Source: Rhodoferax sp.
GTDB taxonomy: Bacteria; Pseudomonadota; Gammaproteobacteria; Burkholderiales; Burkholderiaceae_C
Assembly (NCBI RefSeq): GCF_010365055.1
Contig: NZ_JAAFHA010000010.1
Span: 1 to 64,000 of the forward strand
DNA: 64,000 nt
Direction: 5' to 3'
Part shown: piece after piece, positions 17,828-26,801 of the stretch
Numbering within the stretch: position 1 is the first letter of the stretch
How the letters are laid out: each line of letters begins with the position of its first letter
The notes under the pieces: model-generated
The model's database searches: none
Told to the model about the DNA's origin: nothing
What the model saw: the letters and a program-made list of their open reading frames with translations, nothing else
Translations under genes and position numbers: made by a program

Positions 17828-19048
17828 ATGGCATCCGGAAAAATACTCGTCGCGCAAGGCGGCGGCCCCACCGCAGTGATCAACCAGTCGCTGGTCGGCG
17901 TCGCGCTGGAGGCACGGCGCTTCAGCCAGGTGGCCCACATTTATGGCGCGCGCCATGGCGTGCGCGGCATCGTCGACGAAGAATTTGTCGATCTCACCCA
18001 GGAAACCAGCCACAACCTGGAACTGGTGGCCAACACGCCTTCAAGCGCCCTGGGTTCAACCCGCGACAAGCCTGATATTGCCTACTGCCAGGAGATTTTC
18101 AAGGTGCTGCAGGCGCATCAGATCGAGCACTTCTTCTACATCGGCGGCAACGACTCCAGCGACACGGTGCGCATTGTCAGCCAGGAAGCGCAAAAAGCGG
18201 GCTACCCGCTGCGCAGCATTCACATCCCCAAGACCATCGACAACGACCTGGTGGGCAATGACCACACGCCGGGTTTCCCGTCGGCGGCGCGTTTTGTGGC
18301 GCAGGCCTTTGCCGGCGCCAACCTGGACAATGCGGCGCTGCCCGGGGTCTATGTCGGTGTGGTCATGGGGCGGCACGCCGGCTTTCTGACGGCCGCGTCC
18401 GCCTTGGGCAAGAAATTTCCGGATGACGGCCCGCACCTGATCTACCTGCCCGAGCGCACCTTCGATCTGAACAAATTCCTGCTTGACGTCAAGGCCACTT
18501 ATGAGCGCTTTGGTCGCTGCGTCATCGCCGTTTCCGAAGGCATTCACGATGCCCGCGGCACGCCCATTACCGCGCTGCTGGCCAAGGAAATGGAGCACGA
18601 CGCGCACGGCAACGTGCAGCTCTCGGGTAACGGCGCGCTGGCCGACCTGCTGTGCAACGAGATCAAGGCCAAGCTCAACATCAAGCGCGTGCGCGGCGAC
18701 ACCTTTGGCTACCTGCAGCGCTCGTTCATCGGCTGCGTCTCGGACGTCGACCAGCGCGAAGCCCGCGAGGTCGGCGAAAAAGCCGTGCAGTTTGCGATGT
18801 GGGGCGGGCACGACGGCTCGGTAGCGATCAAGCGCACCGGCTTCTACTCGGTCGACTATGAATTGCTGCCCCTTGACGCGGTGGCTGGCAAGACGCGGGT
18901 GATGGAAGACGAATTCATCGCCGCCAGCGGCACCGATGTCACCGACGCGTTTCGCATGTACCTGCGCCCGCTGCTCGGCTCCGGCATGCCCGACGCCTTC
19001 CGGCTGCGGCACAACCCGGTGGCCAAGGTGCTTCATAAATGCTTGTAA
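17828..19048 (+). CDS. Pyrophosphate-dependent 6-phosphofructokinase
   Basis: A 406-aa PfkA-family enzyme converting fructose-6-phosphate and PPi to fructose-1,6-bisphosphate, reversibly. GGNDSSDT (residues 106-113) carries Asp where ATP enzymes have Gly, and PKTIDND (134-140) has the Lys typical of PPi enzymes. MGRHAGF is the F6P-binding motif. The start is ATG 17828 behind GAGGAC. Low-energy glycolysis fits the anaerobic theme elsewhere in the window. A hairpin follows the stop. Confidence 0.93.
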   Translation: MASGKILVAQGGGPTAVINQSLVGVALEARRFSQVAHIYGARHGVRGIVDEEFVDLTQETSHNLELVANTPSSALGSTRDKPDIAYCQEIFKVLQAHQIEHFFYIGGNDSSDTVRIVSQEAQKAGYPLRSIHIPKTIDNDLVGNDHTPGFPSAARFVAQAFAGANLDNAALPGVYVGVVMGRHAGFLTAASALGKKFPDDGPHLIYLPERTFDLNKFLLDVKATYERFGRCVIAVSEGIHDARGTPITALLAKEMEHDAHGNVQLSGNGALADLLCNEIKAKLNIKRVRGDTFGYLQRSFIGCVSDVDQREAREVGEKAVQFAMWGGHDGSVAIKRTGFYSVDYELLPLDAVAGKTRVMEDEFIAASGTDVTDAFRMYLRPLLGSGMPDAFRLRHNPVAKVLHKCL

Positions 19049-19068
19049 ATCCTGGACAAAACAGCTGT

Positions 19069-19094
19069 CCCAGGCAGCATTAGCGCTGCCTGGG
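19069..19094. terminator. Bidirectional terminator-like hairpin
   Basis: CCCAGGCAGC (19069-19078) and GCTGCCTGGG (19085-19094) form a perfect 10-bp GC-rich stem with a 6-nt loop. It lies midway between the convergent phosphofructokinase and mmsA genes. No U-run follows on either strand, so termination efficiency is a guess. Confidence 0.6.
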
Positions 19095-19114
19095 TATGGC
19101 GGGCTGGTCGCGCG

Positions 19115-20623
19115 CTAGCGATTGGTCGGAAAGCTGAACACGGCGCCTTCGCGCACGCCCGCTGAGGGCCAGCGCTGCGTGATGGTCTTGCGCTTGGTGT
19201 AAAAGCGCACGGCATCGGGCCCGTAGGCCGAGAGGTCACCAAACAACGAACGCTTCCAGCCACCAAAGGAGTGGTAGGCCACCGGCACCGGCAGCGGCAC
19301 GTTGATGCCGACCATGCCGACCAGGATGTGGTCTGAAAAATAGCGCGCCGCTTCGCCGTCGCGGGTGAAGATGCAGGTGCCGTTGCCGTATTCATGGGCG
19401 TTGATCAGCTCCATCGCGTCCTGCAAGGTGGCTACGCGCATCACGCCCAGCACCGGGCCGAAAATTTCTTCCTGGTAAATCGTCATGCCGGGTTTGACAT
19501 GGTCAAACAGGCAGGCACCCATGAAGTAGCCAGCCTCATGACCCGGCACTTTGATGCCGCGGCCATCAACCACCAAGGTGGCGCCCTCGGCCACGCCTTG
19601 ATCCACATAACCCCTGACCTTGTCCAAGTGTTGCTGGGTCACCAGCGGCCCCATGTCGTTGGCGCTGTCGATGCCCGGGCCGACTTTCATCTTGGCGATC
19701 TCGGCCTTCAAGCCGGCCACCACCGCGTCGGCGGTGGCGTCGCCCACCGCGACGACCAGCGGAATCGCCATGCAGCGCTCGCCACACGAGCCGTAAGCGG
19801 CGCCCATCAAGGCGCTCACGGCATTGGCGATGTCGGCGTCGGGCATCAGCACCGCATGGTTCTTGGCACCGCCCAGGGCCTGCACGCGTTTGCCATGGGC
19901 ACAGCCGGTGGCGTAGATGTACTCGGCAATCGGTGTGGAGCCGACAAAGCTGATGGCCTGCACGCGCTTATCTAGCAGCAGCGTGTCCACCGCCTCCTTG
20001 TCACCGTTGACGACATTGAGCACGCCTGGCGGCAGACCCGCCTGCAGCGCGAGTTCAGCCACCAGCAGCGCACTGCTCGGGTCGCGCTCGGACGGCTTGA
20101 GCACAAAGGTGTTGCCGCAGGCAACCGCCATCGGCCACATCCACAGCGGCACCATGATGGGGAAGTTGAACGGTGTGATGCCCGCGGTGACGCCCAGCGG
20201 CTGGAACTCGCTCCAGGAGTCCATCGCCGGCCCGACGTTCTTGCTGTGCTCGCCCTTGAGCAGCTCAGGCGCATAAGAGGCGTATTCGACGTTTTCAATG
20301 CCGCGCTGCAACTCGCCCATGGCGTCGGACAGCACCTTGCCGTGCTCGGCCGTGAGCAGCGCACAGAGTTGCTCTGCGTTCTCTTCGAGCAACACCTTGA
20401 GCCGGCTCATGACGCGCGCACGCTTCAGGGGCGGCGTGGCGCGCCAGGCCGGGTAGGCGGCGTGGGCCGAGGCAATCGCCTGTTCGACCGTGTGTTTGTC
20501 GGCCAGAAGCACGCGTTTTTCAGCCAGGCCGGTCGCCGGGTTGAACACGTCTTGGGAGCGCGTGCCTCCAAAGACCAGCTGGCCGTCGATCAGGTGTTGA
20601 ATTTGAGGAAGCGTTGATGCCAT
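19115..20623 (-). CDS. mmsA: Methylmalonate-semialdehyde dehydrogenase (CoA-acylating)
   Basis: A 502-aa aldehyde dehydrogenase. ITPFNFPIMVPLWMWP, VLKPSERDPSS, FVGSTPIAEYIY and the nucleophile in SCGERCMA are typical of MmsA, which oxidises methylmalonate or malonate semialdehyde to propionyl- or acetyl-CoA. The next gene on the same strand upstream is an omega-amino acid aminotransferase, which would produce malonate semialdehyde from beta-alanine. A dispersed repeat separates the two genes. Confidence 0.93.
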   Translation of the reverse strand: MASTLPQIQHLIDGQLVFGGTRSQDVFNPATGLAEKRVLLADKHTVEQAIASAHAAYPAWRATPPLKRARVMSRLKVLLEENAEQLCALLTAEHGKVLSDAMGELQRGIENVEYASYAPELLKGEHSKNVGPAMDSWSEFQPLGVTAGITPFNFPIMVPLWMWPMAVACGNTFVLKPSERDPSSALLVAELALQAGLPPGVLNVVNGDKEAVDTLLLDKRVQAISFVGSTPIAEYIYATGCAHGKRVQALGGAKNHAVLMPDADIANAVSALMGAAYGSCGERCMAIPLVVAVGDATADAVVAGLKAEIAKMKVGPGIDSANDMGPLVTQQHLDKVRGYVDQGVAEGATLVVDGRGIKVPGHEAGYFMGACLFDHVKPGMTIYQEEIFGPVLGVMRVATLQDAMELINAHEYGNGTCIFTRDGEAARYFSDHILVGMVGINVPLPVPVAYHSFGGWKRSLFGDLSAYGPDAVRFYTKRKTITQRWPSAGVREGAVFSFPTNR

Positions 20624-20640
20624 GCGAAGGCTCCAGAATA

Positions 20641-20700
20641 ATGAGTTAAATAAGGCTCTAGCCCTTATAAAACGGGCGTAAGCAGCTATGAATAAAAGAG
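20641..20700 (+). repeat. Dispersed intergenic repeat, copy 1
   Basis: The sequence has the two blocks of the family: 'aaggctctagccc' followed by 'gcagctat' and 'aataaaag'. It sits between the aminotransferase stop and the mmsA start. It is one of six related AT-rich intergenic sites in this window (the others are near 23258, 28531, 44719, 47836 and 54466). Confidence 0.6.
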
Positions 20701-20719
20701 TCTTATGAGGCGGCTTGGC

Positions 20720-22069
20720 TCACGCGGTGGCATTGCAGGTCTCGCCCAGCGCGTTGACCAGGCTGTCCAACTGGGCCGGGGTCGAGATGAAAGGTGGCGC
20801 CAGTTGGATGGTATCGCCACCGTAGCGCACATAAAAGCCTTTTTTCAGCATCGCCATGGCAATCTCGAAGGGCCGCTTGGCCGGTTCCCCGGGCAAGGAC
20901 GCGATGGTGAAACCCGCGGCCAGGCCGAAGTTGCGGATGTCGGTGATGTGCTTGGCGCCCTTGAGGCTGTGCACCGCGTTCTCGAAATGGGGCGCCAATG
21001 CCTTGACCTTGTCGATCATGTTTTCTTTCACCAGAATGTCGAGCGTCGCCAGTGCCGCCGCGCAGGTCACCGGGTGCGCCGAGTAGGTGTAGCCGTGGGC
21101 AAACTCGAGCATGTAGTCGGGCCCGCCAGCGGCCATGAAGGTGTCGTAGATATCCTTTTTGGCCAGCACCGCGCCGATCGGTTGCGCGCCATTGCTGATC
21201 TGCTTGGCCACATTCATGATGTCAGGCGTGACGCCAAAGGCCTCGGCGCCGGTGTAGGCGCCCGCTCGGCCAAAGCCGGTGATGACTTCGTCAAAAATCA
21301 GCAGGATGTTGTGGGCGGTGCAAATGTCGCGCAGGCGCTGCAAATAGCCCTTGGGCGGAATGATGACACCGGCCGAGCCCGAGAACGGCTCGACGATGAC
21401 GGCCGCAATATTGCTGGCGTCGTGCAGCGCGATCACGTTCAGCAGATCATCGGCCAACTCCACGCCCTGGTCGGGCATGCCGCGCGAGAACGCATTGCGG
21501 GCCAATTGGGTGTGCGGCAGGTGGTCGGCCTCAATGCCTTGGCCAAACATCTTGCGAACGCCGCCAATGCCGCCGACCGAGACGCCGCCGAAGTTGACGC
21601 CGTGGTAGCCTTTTTCGCGACCGATCAGCCGTGTCTTGGTGGCCAAACCTTTGCTGCGCCAGTAGGCGCGTGCCATCTTGAGCGAGGTGTCGGCCGACTC
21701 CGAGCCGGAACCGGTAAAAAACACGTAGTCGAGTCCGGCGGGGGTGAGTTCTTTGAGCTTGTTGGCCAACTCGAATGACAGCGGGTGACCAAACTGAAAG
21801 GCGGGCGAGTAGTCCATGGTCGCCATTTGCTTCGTCACGGCTTCGGTGATCTCGCTGCGCCCATGGCCCAGGCCGCAGCACCACAGGCCCGACAGACCAT
21901 CAAAAATCTGCTTGCCATGCTGGTCGGTGTAGTAGCAGCCCTTGGCTGCGACCATCAGGCGCGGGTTGGCCTTGAATTCACGGTTGCCGCTGAAGGGCAT
22001 CCAGTGGGCATCAAGCCAGGCAGCGTCCGTGCGCGGTGCGCTCAGGGCTTGGGCGTCGTTGAGGTTCAT
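20720..22069 (-). CDS. Omega-amino acid (beta-alanine)-pyruvate aminotransferase
   Basis: A 449-aa class III PLP aminotransferase. Seen are FFTGSGSESADTSLKMAR, the GYHGVNFGG active-site loop, LIFDEVITGFGR, and the probable PLP lysine in MNVAKQISNG. It transfers the amino group of beta-alanine or a similar omega-amino acid to pyruvate. Together with mmsA downstream it makes a short pathway to acetyl- or propionyl-CoA. A divergent LysR gene 189 bp away is the likely regulator. Confidence 0.9.
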   Translation of the reverse strand: MNLNDAQALSAPRTDAAWLDAHWMPFSGNREFKANPRLMVAAKGCYYTDQHGKQIFDGLSGLWCCGLGHGRSEITEAVTKQMATMDYSPAFQFGHPLSFELANKLKELTPAGLDYVFFTGSGSESADTSLKMARAYWRSKGLATKTRLIGREKGYHGVNFGGVSVGGIGGVRKMFGQGIEADHLPHTQLARNAFSRGMPDQGVELADDLLNVIALHDASNIAAVIVEPFSGSAGVIIPPKGYLQRLRDICTAHNILLIFDEVITGFGRAGAYTGAEAFGVTPDIMNVAKQISNGAQPIGAVLAKKDIYDTFMAAGGPDYMLEFAHGYTYSAHPVTCAAALATLDILVKENMIDKVKALAPHFENAVHSLKGAKHITDIRNFGLAAGFTIASLPGEPAKRPFEIAMAMLKKGFYVRYGGDTIQLAPPFISTPAQLDSLVNALGETCNATA

Positions 22070-22114
22070 GGTGTCTCCTTGTAGGGTGATTGATCCGGCC
22101 CAGAAGACTTGAAC

Positions 22115-22140
22115 TGTTCGCCCTGAGCTCGTCGAAGGGC
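22115..22140 (+). repeat. Short palindromic element (TTCGCCCTGAGCTCGTCGAA type)
   Basis: The stretch tgttcgccctgagctcgtcg followed by aagggc matches a short imperfect palindrome that, from memory, is scattered in many proteobacterial genomes, usually as GTTCGCCCTGAGCTTGTCGA. GCCCT and AGGGC form the stem. It sits in the divergent aminotransferase/LysR region. Confidence 0.5.
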
Positions 22141-22258
22141 TTGGGCAGGCTCAGCCCCAACGGGGCTCATCAACAATCTGGGTCAAAGGCAATTGGCGAT
22201 TCTGAGCCGCTCTGTTACTCTTATAAATGTCTAAGTATCACCACCAAGTTGGCAATCC

Positions 22259-23212
22259 ATGCAAGTAAAGAGCCGGGCCGTGCTGGGCCAGTTGAGCGAT
22301 ATGGACATTCGCCTGTTGCGCGTGTTCAAAAGCGTGGCCGAGTGTGGCGGCATGGCCGCAGCCGAGCTGGAGCTCAACATCGGCGTCTCGACCGTGAGCC
22401 GCCACATCAAGGACCTCGAAACCCGCCTGGGCCTCACCTTGTGCCGGCGTGGCCGGGCCGGCTTTGCTTTGACGGCGGAGGGCGAGCAAATCTACACGGA
22501 GACCCTGCGCCTGCTGGCGGGAGTCGATGCCTTTCGTACGCGCGTCGATGAAATCCACCAGCGCATGGGCGGTGAGTTGCACATTGCGGTGTTTGACAAG
22601 ACCGCCACCAACCCCGCCGCAAAAATTGCGGCCGCGATGGCACTGTTTGTGGATCTGGCGCCCGACGTCAGCTTGCATCTGCATGTGGCGCCGCTCAACA
22701 CGATCGAGCGCGGCGTGCTCGACGGCCAGTTCCAGGTCGGCATCATTCCTGGGCACCGCAGTTCCGACACGCTGGCCTATGAGGAGCTGTTCACCGAGAC
22801 CATGTTTTTGTATTGCGGCGCCGAGCACGCCTTGTTCCCGGACGGTCAGGCGGTGCAGGAGCCTGCTGACTGGGACGCGCTGCGCGCGCATGACTTTGCC
22901 GGTCTGGGCTACCACTCGCCCAACATGGAGGTCAGCCAGCAGGTGCACCTGGTGCGCAAGGCCACCGGCTACGACCAGGAGTCGATTGCCACGCTGATCC
23001 TGTCGGGCAAATTCCTGGGCTTCTTGCCGGACCATTACGCCAACGGCTTTGTGCAGAGCGGCCAGATGCGCGCGCTGCAGCCGGCCCTGTTTCGCTACAG
23101 CTGCAGCTTTTTCAGCATCGTGCGCGCCTCACCGCAGCCGCCCCGTGTAGCGCGTGCGTTTCAGGACTGCTTGCGCAGTGCCCACCAGGGCATCAAAGCA
23201 GGCGCGGGCTGA
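22259..23212 (+). CDS. LysR family regulator of the omega-amino acid locus
   Basis: A 317-aa LysR protein. The N-terminal helix-turn-helix is at about residues 17-75 (LLRVFKSVAECGGMAAAELE, then STVSRHIKDLETRLGLTLC), followed by a periplasmic-binding-like effector domain (GELHIAVFDKTATNP..). It is divergent from the aminotransferase/mmsA pair, the usual arrangement for local activation by an amino acid or semialdehyde. The start is taken at the first Met, with Met15 as an alternative. Confidence 0.88.
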   Translation: MQVKSRAVLGQLSDMDIRLLRVFKSVAECGGMAAAELELNIGVSTVSRHIKDLETRLGLTLCRRGRAGFALTAEGEQIYTETLRLLAGVDAFRTRVDEIHQRMGGELHIAVFDKTATNPAAKIAAAMALFVDLAPDVSLHLHVAPLNTIERGVLDGQFQVGIIPGHRSSDTLAYEELFTETMFLYCGAEHALFPDGQAVQEPADWDALRAHDFAGLGYHSPNMEVSQQVHLVRKATGYDQESIATLILSGKFLGFLPDHYANGFVQSGQMRALQPALFRYSCSFFSIVRASPQPPRVARAFQDCLRSAHQGIKAGAG

Positions 23213-23257
23213 CACAGGGCGGCCCTGCGCGGCGCAAGACGGCAAGCCGTTTTGGCA

Positions 23258-23328
23258 AATAGCTTGGTCAAATTGACCGGTAGCCCCCGTCCCTCATGCC
23301 TGAGCAGCTATGTAAATGATAGTTTTTG
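23258..23328 (+). repeat. Dispersed intergenic repeat, degenerate copy 2
   Basis: A weak match to the repeat family: 'ggtagccccc' then 'gagcagctatgtaaatgatag'. It lies in the convergent gap after the LysR gene. The similarity is lower than in the other copies. Confidence 0.4.
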
Positions 23329-23375
23329 GCGTATCAGCCGGCGTTGACGAGGCCTGAGGCAGTCGACCCAGCGCC

Positions 23376-23618
23376 TTAGCGCGGCGGCGGCTCGGCGTTG
23401 CCGGTCTGACCCGCCTGCGCCGCCTTCTTGGCTTTTTTGACGGTCCAGACCACATTGGCCGCGGCGACCACATTCACCAGGCCGACGATCACGGCGGGCC
23501 ACAGGGGCAGGGCTTGGCCGGTGACGGAGCCGTACAACAGCAGGCCGCCAAGCGCGGCGCCGCCGATCAGGATGCCGATCATGTCACCCTTGATAAAACC
23601 GAGCTGGGTGTGAGTCAA
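23376..23618 (-). CDS. Small two-helix membrane protein (80 aa)
   Basis: An 80-aa protein with two hydrophobic segments (MIGILIGGAALGGLLLYGSV at about 14-33 and LWPAVIVGLVNVVAAANVVW at about 41-60), then a lysine-rich tail KKAKKAAQAG and a Pro-rich end. The start is a TTG at 23618, chosen because GGAG stands 8 nt upstream; the ATG 13 codons later is an alternative. No family is recognised. It lies just downstream of another small gene on the same strand (34-bp gap). Confidence 0.55.
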   Translation of the reverse strand: MTHTQLGFIKGDMIGILIGGAALGGLLLYGSVTGQALPLWPAVIVGLVNVVAAANVVWTVKKAKKAAQAGQTGNAEPPPR

Positions 23619-23652
23619 AGCCAAATTCTCCAAGGCAGACGAAAGCCGGAAT

Positions 23653-24027
23653 TTAGCATGGTGCCTGGCGCGCCAGCCGCTTGCCGTGCGGCAGCGTCGC
23701 CAATTGCGTGAACATGCGCCGGCAGTAGCCTGTGACACGCAGGCATTTGTTGATCTCGTCGACCGGCAGCGGGCCGGACACCACCACGATGTCGTTGGCG
23801 CTGGCCAGCGAGCCGGCAGCGCGCAGGCGGCGCCGGGCGGTGGTGGCCCAGGAATGAATCCGCGCGGGGTTGCCATGCTCGTGCAGCACGCCGGTGCTGG
23901 CGTCAAAGGCAATCGCCACCGTGTCGGTCGTGAGCTTGAGCCGGTGCTGGCCGGTGACCTTGCTCGCGGGCGTGCTCAGGTCGTACAAATGGTAGTTGCC
24001 CGCCTTGAGTTGGTACTGCAATGTCAT
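23653..24027 (-). CDS. Hypothetical protein (124 aa)
   Basis: A 124-aa soluble protein starting at ATG 24027 behind AGGAGA. It opens MTLQYQLKAGNYHLYDLSTP, and an internal stretch reads DTVAIAFDASTGVLHEHGNP. Two Cys lie near the C-terminus (KCLRVTGYC). No domain is recognised. It is followed by the two-helix membrane protein and could be co-transcribed with it. Confidence 0.6.
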   Translation of the reverse strand: MTLQYQLKAGNYHLYDLSTPASKVTGQHRLKLTTDTVAIAFDASTGVLHEHGNPARIHSWATTARRRLRAAGSLASANDIVVVSGPLPVDEINKCLRVTGYCRRMFTQLATLPHGKRLARQAPC

Positions 24028-24143
24028 CGGATCTCCTGGAATTTGCTTGTTTCCGACAATTATGGGCGTGCCCACCGTTCAGTCACGGCAAAGAAAGGGC
24101 CCAAAAACCCGCTTGTTTGAGTCCATTGGCCCTCAAGCGGCCT

Positions 24144-24746
24144 TCAGCTGCGCTTGGGTGGCTGTGCGTCGCCCAGCCCGATCCGAAATTTTTCCAACCT
24201 GGCCTCGTAGTCGTCGGCGTCGCCAAAGGCCAGAAAGCGGGCGTAGCGTGAATGCGCACCGAGCATCTTGCGCGCATGCTTGATCGGGCAAAAATACTCT
24301 TCGGTGCGCCCGATGATCTCGCTGACAAAGGCGATCAGGCCATTGCCGTAGGCGCAGTAGGTGCAATGGAATTTCTCGATGAAGTTGAGGTAGCCCAGCT
24401 GCTGGCGGTCGAACACGATGTAGTCGCCCCGGCGCACCTTGGTGATGCCGTAGATCGGGAAGCAGGTGGCCTGGTAGAAACTCACACACAGGTCCAGCAG
24501 GAGCATCGGCACGATCATGCTGTAGATGATCGGTCCGGTGATCAGGTTCTGCGGCCGGTACGCGACCAGCCAGCGCAAGACGCCGGTTTTGAGCTTGCGG
24601 TGCGCCTGGCGCACGGCGGCCTCGAACTCGACGCGCTTGCCCTTGATCTGGTAAAGGGCGCTGGCTTCTTGTTCCTGCACCTCGCGGCGCAAATCGTCTT
24701 CAAGCGCGCTCATCTGGTCGAGCAATTGGCGGATTTTTTCATTCAT
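24144..24746 (-). CDS. Conserved membrane-associated protein with CTYC motif (200 aa)
   Basis: A 200-aa protein with an N-terminal coiled coil (about residues 1-55, MNEKIRQLLDQMSALEDDLR onward) and a hydrophobic segment (ITGPIIYSMIVPMLLLDLCV at about 70-92). A Cys-rich region FHCTYCAYGNG (about 127-137) is followed by YFCPIKHARK, so three Cys plus His could bind a metal. I do not recognise the family. It is divergent from the anion permease gene. Confidence 0.7.
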   Translation of the reverse strand: MNEKIRQLLDQMSALEDDLRREVQEQEASALYQIKGKRVEFEAAVRQAHRKLKTGVLRWLVAYRPQNLITGPIIYSMIVPMLLLDLCVSFYQATCFPIYGITKVRRGDYIVFDRQQLGYLNFIEKFHCTYCAYGNGLIAFVSEIIGRTEEYFCPIKHARKMLGAHSRYARFLAFGDADDYEARLEKFRIGLGDAQPPKRS

Positions 24747-24870
24747 ATGGGCTGCATTGGAACATCAAGGCTGCGGCGCCTCGTCGACAATGGCGGCTTC
24801 ACCCCCTGGAGTCGCCGCAAATCGTGCTCAATCCTTCCATGCTGACGCGCGATCTGCGCCGGGCCGGCGC

Positions 24871-26124
24871 ATGATCCCGGACCATGACGCGCTTGACTGG
24901 GGCGTGGTCGCGATTTTTGTCACGGTCTACCTCGGCATGATCCTGGGCGGCCTGCCGCGCCTGAAACTCGACCGCGCGGGCGTGGCGCTGCTGGGCGCGA
25001 TTGGCGTCATCGGGCTGGGCGAGATGAGCAGCGCGCAAGCGGCCAGCGCGGTGGACTTGCCGACCATTTTGCTGTTGTTCTCCTTCATGGTGCTTTCCGC
25101 GCAGTTGGGCATGAGCGGGTTTTACGTCGCAGTCACGCAGTGGCTGGTGGCCTTGCCGCTACGCCGCAACGGCTTGCTGGCGGCACTGATCGCCGTGGCG
25201 GCGGCGCTGTCGGCGGTGTTTTCCAATGACATCGTCTGCCTGGCGATGACGCCGGTGGTCGCCCGGCTGTGCCTGCAGCGCCGCCTGGACCCGGTGCCCT
25301 TTCTGGTCGGCCTGGCCTGCGCCGCCAATATCGGCTCGGCCGCGACGCTGATCGGCAACCCGCAAAACATGCTGATTGGCTCGGTGCTGCAGCTGCCCTT
25401 TGGCGCTTATGTGCGCCAGGCCTTGCCGCCGGTGCTCTTGAGCTTGGCGGTGCTGTGGGCCTGGTTGGTGTGGGGGCCGCAGGCGCGCAGCCACCTCTTG
25501 CCTACAGACGTTCCGGTTCCAGGCGATGTCGAGTTGCGCGCGGCGCCAGCCTACGATGCCTGGCAAACCGGCAAGGGCCTGGTGGTTGCCGCAGCGCTGC
25601 TGCTGGTCTTTTTGTTCACCGACTGGCCGCGCGAGGTCGCCGCCCTGGTCGGCGCGGGGGTGTTGCTGCTGAGTCGGCGCTTTCATTCCTCGCGGGTCAT
25701 GGGGCTGGTTGACTGGAATGTGCTGGTGCTGTTCATGGGCTTGTTTGTGGTCAACCACGCCTTCGAGTCCACCGGTCTGGCAGCGCAAGCGGTTGCCTGG
25801 TTGGGCGCGCAAGGCGTGCATCTTGCGGACCCCGGCCCGCTGTTCGTGGCCGGCGTGGGCTTGTCGAACCTGCTGTCCAATGTGCCAGCGGTCATGCTGC
25901 TGCTGCCGCACCTCCAGGGCATGCAAGCGGGTGTGACGCTGGCGCTGGTCAGCACGCTGGCGGGCAACCTGCTGCTGGTGGGCTCGATTGCGAATCTGAT
26001 CGTGGTGGACCTGGCGCAGCGCAGCGGAGTCACGATCGACTGGCGCGCCCATGCCCGGATCGGCATCCCGGTCACCCTCGCCACGCTGGGCATTGTGTGG
26101 TTTTGGCTGCGCTGGGGCGTGTGA
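24871..26124 (+). CDS. SLC13/ArsB-like anion permease
   Basis: A 417-aa polytopic protein with about eleven hydrophobic segments. SAVFSNDIVCLAMTPVVARL and IGSAATLIGNPQNMLIG in the first half, and GVGLSNLLSNVPAVMLLLP in the second, are the paired helical hairpins of the ion-transporter superfamily (CitMHS, ArsB, NhaD). The likely substrate is an anion such as a dicarboxylate, citrate, sulfate or arsenite. The start is MIPDHDALDW (ATG 24871), just before the first helix. Confidence 0.8.
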   Translation: MIPDHDALDWGVVAIFVTVYLGMILGGLPRLKLDRAGVALLGAIGVIGLGEMSSAQAASAVDLPTILLLFSFMVLSAQLGMSGFYVAVTQWLVALPLRRNGLLAALIAVAAALSAVFSNDIVCLAMTPVVARLCLQRRLDPVPFLVGLACAANIGSAATLIGNPQNMLIGSVLQLPFGAYVRQALPPVLLSLAVLWAWLVWGPQARSHLLPTDVPVPGDVELRAAPAYDAWQTGKGLVVAAALLLVFLFTDWPREVAALVGAGVLLLSRRFHSSRVMGLVDWNVLVLFMGLFVVNHAFESTGLAAQAVAWLGAQGVHLADPGPLFVAGVGLSNLLSNVPAVMLLLPHLQGMQAGVTLALVSTLAGNLLLVGSIANLIVVDLAQRSGVTIDWRAHARIGIPVTLATLGIVWFWLRWGV

Positions 26125-26261
26125 TCAGGGGGCTCGCCCAAGCGCGATCCGGCCAGGCTCGGCGGCAAGCCTGCCGTGGCAATGACGTATCATTCCATGC
26201 TTACGTGCTGATGTATTTCTTACACGGACGTCAAATTCTTAATTCAACCACGAGCCCCGCC

Positions 26262-26732
26262 ATGAAACCTTTCTCTCTTCTCAAAGCCCTCTTGAGCGCC
26301 ACCGCCATGAGCTTCTTGATGGCCGGCGCTGCCCAAGCGGCCGAGCAAGGCACAGCCGCCGAAGCGGAAGCCATGGTCCATAAGGCCGCCGCCTTCGTCA
26401 AGGCCAATGGCCCGGAAAAGGCTTTCGAAGAATTCACGAACGGCAAGTCATTCAAGGACCGCGATCTGTACATTTATGCGTACGACATGACCGGTAAAAA
26501 TGTGGCCCATGGTGCCAACCCGAAACTGGTCGGCAAGAATCTCATCGGCTTGAAGGACCCGGACGGCAAGCTCCTGCTTCCGCCGCTGGTAGAGCTTGCA
26601 AAGACCAAAGGTTCGGGCTGGTCGGAGCCTTTCAAATTCAGGAATCCGACATCGGAAAAAATGGAAGAGAAAGTCGCCTACATTGAACGCGTCGGTGACA
26701 TTTTTGTCGGCTGCGGCATTTACAAGAAGTAA
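26262..26732 (+). CDS. Secreted single-Cache domain protein
   Basis: A 156-aa protein with signal peptide (about 1-28, ending AGAAQA) and one small Cache_2-type ligand-binding domain (AEAMVHKAAAFVKANGPEKA, FTNGKSFKDRDLYIYAYDMT, VERVGDIFVGCGIY). It has no membrane anchor or output domain. The gene lies 69 bp upstream of a chemoreceptor on the same strand, so it may be a soluble periplasmic sensor or binding partner for it. Confidence 0.85.
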   Translation: MKPFSLLKALLSATAMSFLMAGAAQAAEQGTAAEAEAMVHKAAAFVKANGPEKAFEEFTNGKSFKDRDLYIYAYDMTGKNVAHGANPKLVGKNLIGLKDPDGKLLLPPLVELAKTKGSGWSEPFKFRNPTSEKMEEKVAYIERVGDIFVGCGIYKK

Positions 26733-26801
26733 TTTTCCCCGTGTGCCCCAAGCATGGGGCACGGTATTGACCCCCTGATCACCCCACGTTGGAGCGTTCT
26801 G

